From Gammaproteobacteria bacterium (lineage in GTDB: Bacteria; Pseudomonadota; Gammaproteobacteria; Pseudomonadales; Oleiphilaceae), in contig JAJUGC010000157.1 in NCBI GenBank assembly GCA_029268325.1, forward strand, positions 1 to 5,806: a DNA stretch of 5,806 bases. The letters are read 5' to 3'. Below, in pieces: positions 5,275-5,806 of the stretch. Numbering within the stretch: the first letter of the stretch is position 1; each line of letters opens with the position of its first letter. Both the position numbers and the translations under genes were made by a program. The notes under the pieces were generated by a model, which worked only from the letters and a program-made list of their open reading frames with translations, had not been told where the DNA came from and searched no databases.

Positions 5275-5691
5275 ATGGCTAAGAAAGGCAAGAAGCAAAT
5301 GTCCGAGATCAACGTCGTTCCCTATATCGACGTGATGTTGGTGTTGCTGATCATTTTCATGGTAACCGCGCCCATGCTGACCCAGGGCGTGAAAGTCGAG
5401 TTGCCCCAGGTGACCTCCGATCCGATTGAGGCGGAGCAGAACCAGGAGCCGCTGATTGTGAGTGTCGACAGCAACGGTGCCTATTATATGGAGCTGGGCG
5501 GTAAACCCGGCGATCCCATGGATCTGGGGGAGTTGCAGGCCCAGGTGGGCAAGATCATACAGCAGAACCCGCAGGTCAAGGTGTTGGTGCGGGGGGATCG
5601 GCATGCTGAATATGGCGTGGTGGTCAACCTCATGGCGGCCATGCAGGGCGCCGGTGTCCAGGCCGTCGGGTTGATTACAGAGAACCCTTAG
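5275..5691 (+). CDS. tolR: TolR, inner-membrane motor subunit of the Tol-Pal system
   Basis: ExbD/TolR family protein with one membrane helix and a periplasmic domain that works with TolQ and binds peptidoglycan in its active state. The length is 138 residues (E. coli 142). It has a short basic cytoplasmic start (MAKKGKKQ) and then SEINVVPYIDVMLVLLIIFM. The helix is roughly 14-35 and carries D19, equivalent to the proton-carrying Asp23 of E. coli TolR. The periplasmic domain ends GAGVQAVGLITENP, typical of TolR. The ATG at 5275 follows an in-frame TGA (5269-5271), so no longer start exists. The ribosome binding site is weak (GCGGG around 5263-5267), suggesting translational coupling to tolQ, whose stop is 23 nt upstream. 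Confidence 0.97.
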   Translation: MAKKGKKQMSEINVVPYIDVMLVLLIIFMVTAPMLTQGVKVELPQVTSDPIEAEQNQEPLIVSVDSNGAYYMELGGKPGDPMDLGELQAQVGKIIQQNPQVKVLVRGDRHAEYGVVVNLMAAMQGAGVQAVGLITENP

Positions 5692-5694
5692 GAC

Positions 5695-5806
5695 GTGAAG
5701 AAGCCCGACGTGTCGAAGTTCAAGCTCGATCCCAGTTATCGAAAGCCGATTGTCTATGCCGTACTGGTGCATCTCGGCTTCATTGGGCTTCTGACGTTCT
5801 CCTGGC
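5695..5806 (+). CDS. tolA: TolA, N-terminal part (3' end outside window)
   Basis: Only the first 37 codons are in the window. They read as a lysine-rich cytoplasmic N-terminus (MKKPDVSKFKLDPSYRK) and one hydrophobic helix (about 18-37, PIVYAVLVHLGFIGLLTFSW), the expected layout of the TolA membrane anchor that contacts TolQR. The identity rests on this layout and on its position directly after tolR; the long helical and C-terminal domains are not visible. The chosen start is GTG 5695, three nt after the tolR stop and in the same frame. The AGGA at 5690-5693 is too close to serve it well. GTG 5710, behind the purine-rich AAGAAG (5698-5703), is an alternative that would shorten the protein by five residues. 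Confidence 0.85.
   Translation, partial: MKKPDVSKFKLDPSYRKPIVYAVLVHLGFIGLLTFSW

Overview
This window is a compact stretch of conserved housekeeping genes from a gammaproteobacterium, all on the + strand: aspS (3' part) - yebC - ruvC - ruvA - ruvB - ybgC - tolQ - tolR - tolA (5' part). The gene order, the close match of every protein to its E. coli family member, and the moderately GC-rich codon use suggest a Pseudomonadales/Oceanospirillales-type organism such as a marine Alcanivorax- or Marinobacter-like bacterium. The genus is an inference from remembered gene order and was not tested by any search. No mobile element, CRISPR array, rRNA or tRNA gene was seen. The longest stretch without a gene is the 231 bp between yebC and ruvC.

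Region 1 (1-1523) holds the C-terminal catalytic part of aspartyl-tRNA synthetase and YebC, a ribosome-associated/regulatory protein. Both belong to translation. Region 2 (1524-1754) is an intergenic region with two GC-rich stem-loops after yebC. It then has a LexA-type operator (CTGT-N8-ACAG, 1666-1681) overlapping a good -10 hexamer, about 73 nt before ruvC. The operator sits inside a longer 34-bp dyad.

Region 3 (1755-3986) is a complete ruvC-ruvA-ruvB set: the Holliday-junction resolvase, the junction-binding protein and the branch-migration motor. All catalytic residues that I can place are intact. The ruvC-ruvA junction is tight, with the ruvA ribosome binding site inside the end of ruvC. 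RuvA and ruvB are separated by 81 nt holding two stem-loops, one of them shaped like a weak terminator or attenuator.

Region 4 (4012-5806) is the start of the tol-pal envelope cluster: the acyl-CoA thioesterase YbgC, the TolQ-TolR proton-driven motor, and the first 37 codons of TolA. This system links inner membrane, peptidoglycan and outer membrane during cell division. Several starts here are non-ATG (tolQ and tolA use GTG).

No undescribed biological system is apparent. The points of real interest are regulatory: an apparent single LexA operator commanding all three ruv genes, the larger dyad around it, and the hairpins placed between ruvA and ruvB and between ybgC and tolQ.
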